A stretch of 60,927 nucleotides of DNA from Purshia tridentata (GCA_003254885.1 QANT01003154.1:40001-100927), one strand, 5' to 3'. Positions 36,101 to 47,295 are shown, numbered from the stretch's first letter. The notes: generated from the sequence alone by a model not told the origin. Program-made: numbers and translations.

Positions 36101-37044
36101 GAAGATTTGCAGATGTCTTTTGCTATAAATAGCTACAATATTTCATTGTTCCCAAAATTGGAGTGTCATATATTATGATATTTTTGGGGCAGGTTTTCAC
36201 CAGTCAGTTTTGTTTGGGATAGGTAGTTGAAATCATATTTCTTAATAGCAGTGCCCATGGCAGCAACATGCATCTCCTAGTATGACATTTCTTTATTGTT
36301 ATTGTTAATTTTTAGTGACTATCATGTGGTTCTCAACTGTTCACACTGGTTTGAGCTATGTGGCTTGGGAGATTTAGTGGTTTCTCAAGTAGTTCTTATA
36401 TGGATTGAGGAATTTATTGGCTTACTTTATGTAATGAATATTAATTGCACACAAATTGATGGTTGGTTTTGACTTTTTCCTGTTAACATGATGTAGATGT
36501 AGGTGACTTATCTTTGACACTCACATATAGCTTAATCACAATAACTTTGATGTATTTCACTATACACAATCGTACAGTGTTTGAAGATGTGAAATAATGG
36601 ATCTTAACTATTAGCAACTGGGGTCCAGAGCATGAGCTTAATTCTGCTAATAATTTCTTTTGGTATATTTGTGAATCTGCTCACCAACAGTAGTGTCAGA
36701 TTATTTATCATGAGAGCTCAGCAAGCTTAATTCTGCTGGTAATACTTTTTTCACTTTTTCCAGGTGCTGCAACAGGGTTTGGATCTAGCTTTGGGGCTCC
36801 ATCGGTGAGTGAATTTTCTTTCAGCTCTCTGACTTAATTGAGTTAATTTCTACTTCATATACCTCAAAGTTTTCTCTTGAAAAAAAATGGGATTAGAAGA
36901 TTGCAAAGCTATTATTAAACGTATCTTACTATCATTGTGTATACTATAGCTCCATGCTGAAGAAATGATTAATTTATTTACCCGCTCTGATTTACATGAT
37001 TGCAGAAATCAGCAAAGCCAAAATCTCGGACTGGCCGGCGTTAG
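33138..37044 (+). CDS. NUP58: Nucleoporin NUP58 (505 aa, 6 exons)
   Basis: Exons are 33138-33469, 33855-33969, 34495-34965, 35411-35930, 36764-36804 and 37006-37044; all phases agree. NUP58 belongs to the Nup62 complex of FG nucleoporins lining the central channel of the nuclear pore. The protein has a Gln-rich N-terminus with several poly-Q runs (residues about 11-79), a conserved segment around WADLHPDSQKILLQIE, ESQRLDQCSRLYDSSVS and ELGGIGTAMERQK, a helical middle likely to form coiled coils with NUP54/NUP62, and a Ser/Thr-rich C-terminus with FG motifs (LFGSS, LFGSAS, AFGSS, FGSSFG). It ends in a basic KSRTGRR. By order it corresponds to At4g37130, recalled as NUP58 and close to the CDCA7 and MES genes there. 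The last two exons are very short. Confidence 0.9.
33167..33375 (+). repeat. CAA/CAG-rich poly-Gln coding microsatellites
   Basis: Several CAA/CAG runs in NUP58 exon 1 encode Gln tracts of up to about 16 residues. Mixed codons stabilise the runs, but length variation among accessions is likely. Confidence 0.9.
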
Positions 37045-37999
37045 TTATGGTGGTTTTGGGTCATGAAATCAGGAGGAAAACCATCTTGTTTGGAAAGAGA
37101 CCTGTGTTTTCCAGTGTCAGGAATTGTTCTCTTTGCTAACGTGAGATACAAGCAGCTTCTGTTGCTGTGGAGTTCATGTGTCTGCAAAGTTTTTCACTAA
37201 ATCCCAAGAGAATCATATGCTGCTCGGGTATGTCATCTGCATGCTGCTTCCTTAACCCCAAGTGTTTTGTGATATTGCAATGAGATGCTGGAAGGAATAT
37301 CCATGTCACTGTAACATTTTAGGATAAGAATCTAGGTCAGATTATTTTTGATTGTGTTAACAAGAAAAATTGTAGATCAATTGTTGAGATGATTTCTGTG
37401 GCTTCAAATGAACTTGTCAAAATTATCTTGTGGGATTCTTTTTGATTGCTTGTCTGATTTGCTCTAACCATGTCCTGATACGTTACATAAAACTCATGAA
37501 TGACTAAGCTAATATGATTGGCCATTGAACTAATATCTTACTAATTTCCGAGGTTATTCTACAATACCAAAATTCATTTATATTTTTCTCTCGCACCAAA
37601 AGGGTTATGAATCCACCAATTTTGGCCCAGTAAATCTCAGGAATTCAGACCTCAATTATTAATGTTGTGTTTTCCATATTTTTGTTTGATGTAAATTCTC
37701 GAAAAATTACGGATATATACATCTTAGGTCTCTCACATGCCTTATCACGTGATAAGTGACAAAATTTATTTGTAAATTGAGGAATAGAATAGAAGGGGGA
37801 GGGGTGGTTGAATGAATTGGATTCTCATTCTCCTTGCCATTTAAATGTACTGTTCGAAGAGTTCATGCACACTTGATGTTCAGATGTGGGGTGCAGGAAA
37901 GTAAGAATGAGTTGGTAGTTGAGGAAGCAACCAAATTTTCAATTTAAATGTATTCAATGGTCATGTTAAACATTTTATAACTGTGTTAAAATGTGTTGT

Positions 38000-38095
38000 A
38001 ATTTCTTTTTATTACAAGGGATGGGGAGAGGGTTTCAAACCGGGTATGTAGGAGGAAATTTTTTTCCTCAACTAACCAGGTCATTCTCAATTCAA
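38000..38095 (-). mobile_element. Possible tRNA-derived SINE fragment
   Basis: On the minus strand a box-A-like TGGTTAGTTGAGG (38078-38066) is followed by a box-B-like GGTTTGAAACCC (about 38042-38030) at a spacing near 35 bases, as in tRNA-derived SINEs. An A-rich stretch follows. Ends and target duplication are not resolved. Confidence 0.45.
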
Positions 38096-38207
38096 AAAAT
38101 GTGTTGTATTTGAGGCAATATATGAATATTAAATGTGGTAATTAGAGTAATAATTCTTTCAGGTGTCCGTTTTATACACCTGTTTTATTAAAGAGTTACT
38201 TTAAAAT

Positions 38208-38297
38208 AAGATTTCAAGAACTATCAGTCAAGGTCTCAAATTGTTAGGTATTAAGATTTCAAGAACTATCAGTCAAGGTCTCAAAATATTAGGTATT
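38208..38297. repeat. 45-bp tandem duplication
   Basis: AAGATTTCAAGAACTATCAG begins both copies (38208 and 38253), which differ at two or three positions. Confidence 0.9.
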
Positions 38298-39510
38298 CGA
38301 AATTGCCCATGCTGGAGACCCAGCAGCTACTAAAGACATCAATAATTGGACCCATCCTGCCAAATCACGCTTGTAAATGAGCGACATAATTAAATGCATG
38401 GCCAACAATCAATAAGCCAACTATGACCTATAAGCCTATGTCACTGGCAACAAGTGCCAACAACCCATCACCTTGTTAGGTCCTTATCAGTATTCAGTAG
38501 TGCACTTCAATGTTTATATTTGTTTTGAAGCGGCGAAACATTTTTTCGTCCATATAGTTTGGATCAAGTTTCATTTTTGTGTTTATATTTTTCAATTGTT
38601 TTAATTTTGGTCGTACACTTTATAAATTGTTGTAATTCAATGACATGTTAGCATTTTCATTGCTAATTCGTCAAACTTATTGTGTTTTTGGTCTTTTATT
38701 TTACAAATTGTTTTAATTTTTATTCGGTATTTTATAAATTGTTTTAACTAAAGAATTATAAGCATGTAAGTGAACTGTTATCAACCAGCTAGATTGAAAC
38801 AATCAAAGACCAAATTCTTAAGATTTCATCCAAGAAGGACCATCAGATGCAAAATCATCAACTTGACATTGTGGATTGGAAGGCAACAAAAAAAAAAAAG
38901 ACGAATAAAACTTGCATCCAAAGTGAGCTCAATCTCATGTCGAACTAATTTTAATGATGGAACATAAAGTTATTGGTAGGGCATAGACATACTCTTTCTG
39001 TTCGAGGCACTTCCACCTTCAATTTTAGACATGGAAATAAAAACTCTAAACCTATAGAACAAACCCCCGGACTCTGTGTGGCTAATCGAGGGCGCGAAGC
39101 CGTGACTACCAAATGCAATATATCAAAGGCGCGAAACCACGACCTTCCTCCGCTGTTGCTACTACCGTCACTGCTCCATCGCACTGATCTCCAATTGGTC
39201 TGCCGATGATCCGACCTAGTGCACACCACCACTAAAACTAGAAGTTGGAAAACCTCTTAAAAAAAAGAAGGAGGAGAGTATTCCGTAAATCAGACCAAAA
39301 CCACAATAAAAAAGGAGAGGCAGGAGGAAAAGCAGGCTTGGGGGATACACAAGGGCCATCCCCCTCGACTACATACTAAATACTAACATATGCTTACATT
39401 GCATCACTTTGTAAAGTAGATTCCTATAATCAAAATAATTCAAAGTATAAGGATTAAAATAAAACTTGACTCAAACTACATAGACCTAAAGTGAAATTTA
39501 ACAAATTGAA

Positions 39511-39601
39511 ATTAAAGTGACCAAAATGAAAACTCCACCAAATGGTTACAGTGGCCGTAAAAGTGCATACTAACTTGGTCATCTCTTTATATATATATAC
39601 C
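39511..39601 (+). promoter_or_regulatory. MES-A promoter: conserved 30-bp block and TATA box
   Basis: A 30-bp block at 39511-39540 is identical to 42517-42546 upstream of MES-B. A TATA box (TTATATATATAT, about 39588-39600) lies about 45 bases before the ATG, implying a leader of 15-20 nt. The spacing of block, TATA and ATG is alike in both genes. Confidence 0.65.
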
Positions 39602-39637
39602 CTAAAGTGGTCCATGAACAACCCAATTACATAGAAA

Positions 39638-42076
39638 ATGGCAGCACCAAACGAGCAGAAGCATTTTGTTCTAGTACATGGGGCATGCCATGGCGCTTGG
39701 TGTTGGTACAAGGTCAAGCCAAGGCTAGAGTCTGCAGGTCACAAGGTCACTGTGCTGGATCTTGCAGCTTCAGGCATCAACATGAAGGCCATACAAGATG
39801 TGCACTCACTGTCTGAGTATTCTGAGCCTCTGTTGGAGTTGATGGGTTCACTTGGTCCCCAAGAGAGGGTGGTCCTTGTAGGACATAGCCTTGGAGGCAT
39901 GAATTTGGCCCTTGCCATGGAAAAGTTCCCAGAGAAGGTTTCTGTTGCTGTTTTCTTGACTGCCTTTGTTCCAGACATCACTCACCAGCCATCACATGTT
40001 TTGGATCAGGTAAACTCTTTCATGCTGCCTTGTTGGTTCTTCCAAGCTCCAAGTAGCAAGGCTATGGAGAATCATGTTAATCCAGTCCAACCTAATTAAT
40101 ATAATATCTGATTGATTACGGATTCGGTCATTTTCAATGTAACAACAAATATGCTCAAAAGAAATTAAAAAATAAGTTATCTTATATCTAGATCTCCAGA
40201 AAGATTAGATTTTTATAAAATTTTTAATATGATTAACCAATTAGGGATTATTTTGATACGATAGTCTGATTATAATCCAAATCTCATTCATTTATCGGTC
40301 GAATTATATGAGAAACGAAATCATTTATATTGGTTGACTATTAACAATTGGTTTTGATTTAAGCTTTGAAGTTTTGATTTGAAGACGTTCATTAACAAAT
40401 CACGCATGTTATCAGGCCTCTAGGACTAGCAAGTAAGTGGAAAACAGAGATCTCTTGTTTGTCAAATGTGAATGATTATCTATATTATAACAAATAATTT
40501 GGTTAAATAATCAAAACCAATTGATAATAGTCAAAAGCTTAAAGCAAAACCAATTGTTAATGACACATGACAACCAAAAGTAATATCTTAATTACAAGAA
40601 TCCAGCACCATCCATTATTATTATATGTTTTTTGAGCTGAATGTTAGTGTTGTACTATTGATTACGTTGACCATATTATGAAATCAACTTAACAACAGAA
40701 GAAATTATGATTCATTTGTTTTTAAACGTATTATTACTTTATTAGTGTCACAAAAAATACAATAATATACTAAAGCTAGAATTGTTCACCAATAACATGA
40801 TAGATGATATAATACTATCTAACTTGTTAAAAATAAATGAGATTTTGAGTGAGTCTAAATTTTGAAAAAGAAAATTAATCATTTGGAAACAAGTTTAATG
40901 ATCTTATAGCATTACTATTTCAGATATTTGCCTGTTGTCTACTTTGTTAAAACATAATTAATTGTGATTTTAAAACGTTGGTTGTCTTTTTCATGTGAAA
41001 AGTACATCCAAAAGACTCCCGCAGAAGAATGGTTGGACACTCAATTTGCACCTTACGGAAGCGCTGCAGAATCCTTAACATCAATGGTTTTCGGTCACAA
41101 ATTCTTATCATCGAAACTTTATCAACTCAGTCCTATTGAGGTACATTTCTCTCTCAAATTTCACATACACACACTTTACAAGACAACTTCAATTATATCA
41201 GGATTTAGGGCCAAATTATCCAAAAGAAAAATCATTATGCAAAAGCCATTTTTTAAATGAATGTTTTAATTTTTTTCTTAGAAATTTGAAAACCAACCAT
41301 TTTACATTGATAAAAAGAACATTATATACTCTTATCTCCAGAGCAAAATTATATGTCTAGGCCATAGCCCAATCAAGCATAATTATATTTTGGAAAATTT
41401 CTAAAAAGGATTCCATTTTTTTCCTTACAAAACTACAAATTTTTTTCTATCTCTAATGTAAAAAGACAAAACCTAATCATGCAGAACAGACACGAACCCT
41501 CACCCCACCATGCTCACCTCCCCTCCTCCCTGATAGGTCCTACCTCCCCCTTTATAAAAAATAGAAATTAAATTTTATAGAAAACTTCTTATATAAATAT
41601 GAAAAAGGTGAGTCATTGAATTATAAGATTTTAATAGACATTTAACAATTTAATGACCCACATTTCTCATATTAATTGATATATGTTCACATATTTTATG
41701 CTTATAGGAGAATTTTTTTTCACTGTAAATCCTATATTAAAGTTATTGAAAATTCCTCAATTGATGCAATTACATTGAACTTATATATTGAAAGGATCTG
41801 GAACTTGCCAAGAGTTTGTCAAGGCCAGGTTCACTCTTTCTTCAAGCCTTGTCTAAGATGAAGAAATTTTCCAACGAGGGATATGGGTCAGTTGCAAGAG
41901 TTTATGTGGTTTGCCAGGAAGATTTGGCAATACCAGCGGAATACCAGAGATGGATGATTGAAAACGGCAGCGTTTCAAATGTGGTGGAGATTGAGAGTGC
42001 TGATCATATGCCAATGTTTTCAAAGCCCCAAGAAGTTTGCAACTCTCTTCTGGAGATAGCACATAAGCACAGTTGA
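39638..42076 (+). CDS. MES: MES-A, SABP2-like methylesterase (263 aa, 3 exons)
   Basis: Exons are 39638-40009, 41003-41140 and 41795-42076, all phase 0. This is an alpha/beta hydrolase of the plant methylesterase/hydroxynitrile lyase family; SABP2 (260 aa) is the model. The triad is S84 in GHSLGG, D213 in CQEDLAIP and H241 in ADHMPM; the oxyanion region HGACHGAW and the family motif EEWLDTQFAPYGS are present. Members hydrolyse methyl salicylate, methyl jasmonate or methyl-IAA in the cytosol; which ester is used here cannot be told from sequence. It lacks a signal peptide. Intron 1 is long (993 bp) because of an insertion carrying an inverted repeat. A near twin of MES-B. Confidence 0.92.
40335..40565. 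repeat. Inverted repeat inside MES-A intron 1
   Basis: ATTAACAATTGGTTTTG.TTTAAGCTT on the left arm (from about 40339) pairs with its complement on the right arm (about 40535-40562). The arms lie within about 450 bp (roughly 40330-40785) that is absent from the otherwise similar MES-B intron 1. It could be a MITE or foldback remnant inserted after the A/B duplication. Confidence 0.65.
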
Positions 42077-42516
42077 TTTAATTTGTTCTCAACTAATGAA
42101 GCAGATCAACAATTGCATGGTGCATGGGTTAAGGCCCAACCTAAATTTATGCTGTACATTTTTTTTTTTTTTTACTTAAATGCTATGTTTTATACTTTTA
42201 TGCTAAAGAAGAGGCCTGAGGTAACAAACAAACAACAACGAAAAAGAAATGAACAGGCAGCAAAAGAAACGTACAAAGCAACAAAGCAAACATGTAGCTA
42301 GGTCGATTGACCCAACATGTCACGGAGAACCCAAAGCAACAATGATTTTTATAAATAAGATTTATCAATCCTTGTTTTGGTGTCGTATATAAAACCTCAA
42401 TTATGTACCTCTTATCTTTGGCAACACCCATAAACTTGATTTATGAAATAGATGATTAAACTAAATATATTGAAAGTAGAACTTAATTAGCCCAAACTAT
42501 AGGGGTCAAATATAAA
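42077..42516. other. Intergenic DNA, MES-A 3' UTR to MES-B promoter
   Basis: No gene. The first 150 bases resemble the downstream regions of MES-B and MES-C (GAAGCAGATCAACAAT and relatives), so the duplicated units included 3' flanks. Confidence 0.6.
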
Positions 42517-42603
42517 ATTAAAGTGACCAAAATGAAAACTCCACCAACTTAATGATCACATAGGTGCATAGCTAAGCTAACTTGATCATCTTTCTATATA
42601 TAG
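42517..42603 (+). promoter_or_regulatory. MES-B promoter: conserved 30-bp block and TATA box
   Basis: Block 42517-42546 is identical to that of MES-A, and the TATA box TCTATATATAG (about 42593-42603) lies about 42 bases before the ATG. Flanking bases have diverged more than the block itself. Confidence 0.65.
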
Positions 42604-42643
42604 CCTAAAGTGGTCCATGAACGACCCAATATTAACAGAGAAT

Positions 42644-44586
42644 ATGGCAGCACCGAACGAACAGAAGCACTTTGTTCTAGTACATGGGGCATGCCATGGG
42701 GCTTGGTGTTGGTACAAGGTCAAGCCAAGGCTAGAGTCTGCAGGTCACAGGGTCACTGTGCTGGATCTTGCAGCTTCAGGCATCAACATGAAGGCCATAC
42801 AAGATGTGCACTCACTGTCTGAGTACTCTGAGCCTCTGTTGGAGTTGATGGGTTCACTTGGTCCCAAAGAAAGGGTGGTCCTTGTAGGACATAGCCTTGG
42901 AGGCATGAACTTGGCCCTTGCCATGGACAAGTTCTCAGAGAAGGTTTCAGTTGCTGTTTTCTTGGCTGCCTTTATGCCAGACTCCACTCACCAGCCATTA
43001 TATGTTTTGGATCAGGTATATGGTGTTATTATTCAATTTTTCATATATCTAAGAAAATGGTTGGCTCTTTCAAGCTCCAACTATCAAGGTTAGCTATGGA
43101 GAATCAAGTTAATAATCCAGTCCAACCTAATATAATATATAATAGGTTACGGGTTCGATCATTTTCAATTAATATAACAAAAAAATATATTAAAAAAAAA
43201 AAATTCCAAGATGATTTATCTTACATCTAGATCTCTTGCTAGATCAGATTTTAATACGATTAACTAACTAGGGCAGGGATAATTTTGATATTATATAGTC
43301 TGAGTATAATCCAAACCTCGTTCATTTATTGGTCTAATTGTACTGAAACCAAATTATTTAATTTATCGGTCTATTAGAAGGTGAATTATATATTCACCAA
43401 ATAACGTGATAGATGATAAAGATATTATCTAACTCACTGAAGAGAAATGAGGTTTATAATCAGTCTAAATTTGAATAATTAATGAAGTAATACTTCTACA
43501 TAATTTAGAAACAAATTTAATGATCTTAGCTTCATTGTTTCAAATATTTGTATGTTGTTTGCTTTGGTTTTTTTGTTTTACTTTTTTAAAATGATAATTA
43601 ACTAGTGATATCAACATTGGTTATTTTTTCATGTGAAAAGTTGGTTCAAAACTCTCCCGAAGAAGGATGGTTGGACACTCAATTTACACCTTATGGAAGT
43701 GTCGAAGAACCCTTAACATCAATGATTTTTGGTCCCAAGTTCTTTTCATCGAAACTCTATCAACTCAGCCCTATTGAGGTCTATTTCTCTCTCAAATTGA
43801 CATGCACACACTTACAAGACAACTATAATTATATTATATATTTATGGCCAAACGATCCAAAAGAAAAATTATGATGCAAAATGACTTTGTATAGGTTGGA
43901 AGTTAGAAAACTAATCTTTTTTATATTAAGAATCCTTAACATCAATGTTTTTCGATCCCAAGTTCTTATTATTGAAAGTCTATCAACTCAGCCCCATTGA
44001 GATCTATTTCTCTCTCATATTTCACATGCACGCACTTACAATTTACTAGACAAATGATCCAAGAGAAAAATCATGCAAAAACGGAGCATACATGCATGCA
44101 AAAGATGAGTACCTGAATTGTCAGTCTTTAATAGGTAATTTGCAATCTAATGGCTTACATTTCTCGTGCTTATATATATGTACGTATGCTCACATTTTTC
44201 ATACTTATAAGAGAATTCATTTCGGATCATTTCGCCGTAAATCCCATATTATATAGATATCAATTTTCTGAACTGATATAATTACATTGCACTTATATTC
44301 AAAGGATCTCGAACTTGCCAAGAGTTTGGCAAGGCCAAGCTCACTCTTTCTTCAAGACTTGTCTAAGATGAAGAAATTCTCCAACGAAGGATATGGGTCA
44401 GTTACACGAGTTTATGTGGTTTGTAACGAAGACTTGACAATACCAGTGGAATATCAGAGATGGATGATTGAAAACGGCACCGTTTCAAATGTGGTGGAGA
44501 TTAAGGGTGCTGATCATATGCCAATGTTTTCAAAACCACAAGAGCTTTGCAATTCTCTTCTGGATATAGTACATAAGTACACTTAA
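42644..44586 (+). CDS. MES: MES-B, SABP2-like methylesterase (263 aa, 3 exons)
   Basis: Exons are 42644-43015, 43641-43778 and 44305-44586, all phase 0 and the same lengths as MES-A. I chose the ATG at 42644 (MAAPNEQKH) because it aligns with MES-A; an upstream in-frame ATG would add nine residues within the leader. The triad is S84 (GHSLGG), D213 (CNEDLTIP) and H241 (GADHMPM). Exon 1 is almost identical to that of MES-A, while exons 2 and 3 differ more (LVQNSPEEGWLDTQF against YIQKTPAEEWLDTQF), so exon 1 may have undergone gene conversion. Intron 2 contains a decayed second copy of exon 2. Expected activity is hydrolysis of hormone methyl esters, as for MES-A. Confidence 0.92.
43927..44080 (+). 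pseudogene. Decayed duplicate of MES exon 2 within MES-B intron 2
   Basis: 43929-44001 repeats the second half of exon 2 (ATCCTTAACATCAATG, then TATCAACTCAGCCCCATTGAG), and similarity continues for about 80 bases into the following intron. The donor has changed from GAG|GT to GAG|AT, so it cannot be used as an exon end. GAATCC and TTTCACATG match MES-A better than MES-B, so the source was an A-like copy. Probably a trace of unequal exchange. Confidence 0.85.
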
Positions 44587-44981
44587 TTAATTGTCTTTAG
44601 CTGGGTTTTTAGCACTTTTTTTAGTTTATTTTCTTAATTAATGAAGCAGATCAACAATAGCATGGTGGGTTTAAGAAATTTATGCTGTGCTTTTTGCTAA
44701 AGAAGAGGGTGATCTAAAGCCCGCACCTGTAATGAATATTGTGAGTAAGCCACGTACATTTTATTCAATCACTTTGAACAATATGAATCCTTCCAATTTT
44801 TTTAAATTACAATTTATGATCAGTTGCTAAGGATAAATGCACTTAACCTTGGTTTCAATCTTTGACTTTTCAGTTTATGTGACAATTTTTCAATCTAATT
44901 ATGTTGAAGTGAGATTTAGTTAACAAGTATTTATCCTTCGGCGATGTCCAAATTTCGAATTCTTCTCCCGGTTTAAGAAAA
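44587..44981. other. MES-B 3' flank
   Basis: No gene. It resembles the MES-C 3' flank (for example GAGGGTGATCTAAAG against AAGGGTGATCCAAGG) and leads into a PPR fragment. Confidence 0.6.
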
Positions 44982-45131
44982 GGGTGCTTATTTCTTAAGT
45001 GCGATACCATTTTCCCTTACAAAAAAGCTTGATATAATGCCACTAACTTTTTTAGGCCATTGTGGTTGCAAGCTGAGGGTAGCGACAAAAGTGTCACTTG
45101 GGTCTTGGTCTGAGACTGAGACCATGTTTTT
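44982..45131 (-). pseudogene. PPR gene fragment between MES-B and MES-C
   Basis: About 145 bases match the intact PPR gene at about 47748-47885 in the same orientation (shared TGTGGTTGCAAGCTGAG and GATACCATTTTCC). On the minus strand it still reads QVTLLSLPSACNHNG, against QVTFLSLLSACNHSG in the intact gene. It is a truncated relic. Its place downstream of MES-B mirrors the intact PPR gene downstream of MES-C, so a MES plus PPR-tail unit was probably duplicated in tandem. Confidence 0.85.
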
Positions 45132-45542
45132 GTGCCAACTTTCATTTTGGGGAAAAGCCATTTTGTCTGCGTGCTACATTTTGGATAAGTATTAAGTCCT
45201 CACAAGAAAATGTACAAGTCCCCTTTATGGACTTGGCAAGTGATCGACAAGTCTTTTCAGGAGAAAACAAACCAGTGTGAGCTAAAGTCAAGAAACAGAA
45301 AACGAATGCATATCATATGCAAGTTGGTCAAGAAAACAATGGGCAAGAGTGAAGCGGATATGAGTCATCCACTTGTTTTTTCTTTGCTTATTTTTAATAA
45401 TTTTAACCGTGTATTATGAATTAAAGTATGTATGAAAAAAACAAAATAGATTCATAATTTATTTCCAAGATGACCAAATAAGAATTGCACGACCCAAAAT
45501 TATAGTTCTAACAAAAAGTGGATACATACACTTCGGCCATCT
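45132..45542. other. Intergenic DNA upstream of MES-C
   Basis: No gene seen. The 30-bp promoter block of MES-A and MES-B is not recognisable here. Confidence 0.6.
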
Positions 45543-45551
45543 TTGTATACA
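45543..45551 (+). promoter_or_regulatory. Probable TATA box of MES-C
   Basis: TTGTATACA lies about 35-40 bases before the ATG. The following AGCCTAAAGT matches the TAGCCTAAAGTGG found at the same place in MES-B. Confidence 0.5.
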
Positions 45552-45584
45552 GCCTAAAGTAATAGCCCACACCTAACAGAGAAA

Positions 45585-46774
45585 ATGGCACAAGTCACCG
45601 GAACCCTCACTGAGTCACCAGAGCAAATTACAGGATCCAAGGACCAGAAGCATTTTGTTCTGGTGCATGGGGCAGGCCATGGGGCTTGGTGTTGGTACAA
45701 GGTCAAGCCAAGGCTGGAGTCTGCTGGCCACAAGGTCACAGTGCTGGACCTTGCAGCTTCAGGCATCAACATGAAGGCCATACGAGATGTGCACTCACTG
45801 TCTGAGTACTCTGAGCCTTTGTTGGAGTTGATAGGATCACTTGGTCCCAAAGAAAGGGTGGTCCTTGTAGGACATAGCCTTGGGGGCATGAACTTGGCCC
45901 TTGCCATGGACAAGTTCCCTGAGAAAATTTCTGTTGCTGTTTTCTTGACTGCCTTTTTGCCAGATACCACACACCAGCCATCATATGTTGTGGATCAGGT
46001 TTTGTATCACTAAGAAACTCTTTTATAAATATCTACTTCTTTCTAGATATACAACTTGTTATGCTGACAATTTGTGAACTATGATGCACAGTTAGATAAT
46101 TGAAATTGAAATTGAATTCAAAACTTTGGTTGGTCTTTTTCTATGTGAAAAGCTCATGCAAAAGACCCCCACAGACGGATGGATGGACACTCAATTTGCA
46201 CAATTTGGAAGCACAGAACAACCCTTAACCTCAATATTCTTTGGTCCCAAGTTCTTACCATCAAATCTCTATCAACTCAGCCCCATTCAGGTCTCTTTCT
46301 CTCTCAACACACACACACATACACTAGAGAAATGTAATTAAATTATGGAAAATTCTTTTGAACCAAAGTTTTTTCCCACCTCTCTCTCATGAGGTAAGAG
46401 TTGGTAAAAGTTGGGTTCTATAGCATTTTCCTTGTATTATATGTATTTTTAAATTTCCTGACCTGATGTAATTACATTGTACATATTTAAAGGATCGGGA
46501 ACTTGCCAAGAGTTTAGTAAGGAGAAGTTCATTTTTTTGTGAAGAAGTATGTAAGATGAAGAATTTCTCGAATGAGGGATATGGGTCGGTTACGCGAGTT
46601 TATATGATTTGTGACAAAGATTTAATAATAACTGAGGAATTCCAGCGATGGATGATTGAAAACAGTGGGGTTAAAAATTTGGTGGAGATTAAGGGTGCTG
46701 ATCATATGCCAATGTTTTCAAAGCCCCAAGAGCTTTCCAATTCTCTTCTAGAGATAGCACAGAAGCACACTTAA
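45585..46774 (+). CDS. MES: MES-C, SABP2-like methylesterase (277 aa, 3 exons)
   Basis: Exons are 45585-45998, 46153-46290 and 46493-46774, all phase 0. Exons 2 and 3 have the same lengths as in MES-A and B; exon 1 carries a 14-residue N-terminal extension ([15 protein letters not shown] region). The triad is S98 (GHSLGG), D227 (CDKDLIIT) and H255 (GADHMPM). The oxyanion loop is HGAGHGAW rather than HGACHGAW, and exon 3 diverges ([17 protein letters not shown]), so the substrate pocket may differ from A and B. Introns are short (154 and 202 bp). It faces the PPR gene tail to tail. Probable hormone methyl-ester hydrolase; exact ester unknown. Confidence 0.92.
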
Positions 46775-47295
46775 GTTGTCAAAAGCTGGGGATTTAGCAC
46801 ATTTTCCTCAACTAACGGAGCAAATCAACAATTGCCTAAGGAAATGGATGCTATGTTTTATGCTAGATAAAGGGTGATCCAAGGTCCCGCCTATAATAAA
46901 TTTCAGTGAGCTACATTTTATGCCAATATTTAGGAAAATAAGTTTTCTCACCATTGGCATAACACTAATTTGCTGAAAATATTAATTTGGTCTTTCTATT
47001 TTCAATGTGAATCCTTTGTATTTAAATTTATATCAGTTGTTCTTTAGTTTCAATTTTTAATCTTTCTGTTCATGTTCCATCTAATTCTGTTGGAACACCT
47101 TCAACTAAAAAAACATATCAATTTAACATCTTAGGATGAAGGCCCTGTGGTTGGTTAGGCTGCAAGCAAGATTGTTCGTTAGGCCTGAAATCTGAAAACA
47201 GTTGTATCAATTCTAAAACTTAGTAAGAGGAATTAGTGGTGTTGATTCCAAGTAATGATTTTCAAGATCTTGCCTCTTTCTACATCGTATGAAGT
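46775..47295. other. Short region between convergent MES-C and PPR genes
   Basis: Contains the 3' UTRs of both genes and nothing else recognisable. Confidence 0.65.

Larger units (their letters stand above)
37045..39510. other. Intergenic DNA between NUP58 and the MES array
   Basis: No gene is supported. It holds a SINE-like fragment (about 38000-38095), a 45-bp tandem repeat (38208-38297), T-rich DNA of retroelement style at about 38530-38760, and a patch at about 38960-39230 that is richer in GC and CpG than its surroundings and may be transposon debris. Confidence 0.55.

Noticed and set aside
42617..42643. Upstream in-frame ATG as the MES-B start
   Set aside because: It lies within a segment aligned to the MES-A leader, only about 15-20 bases after the TATA box, and adds residues not seen in the family.
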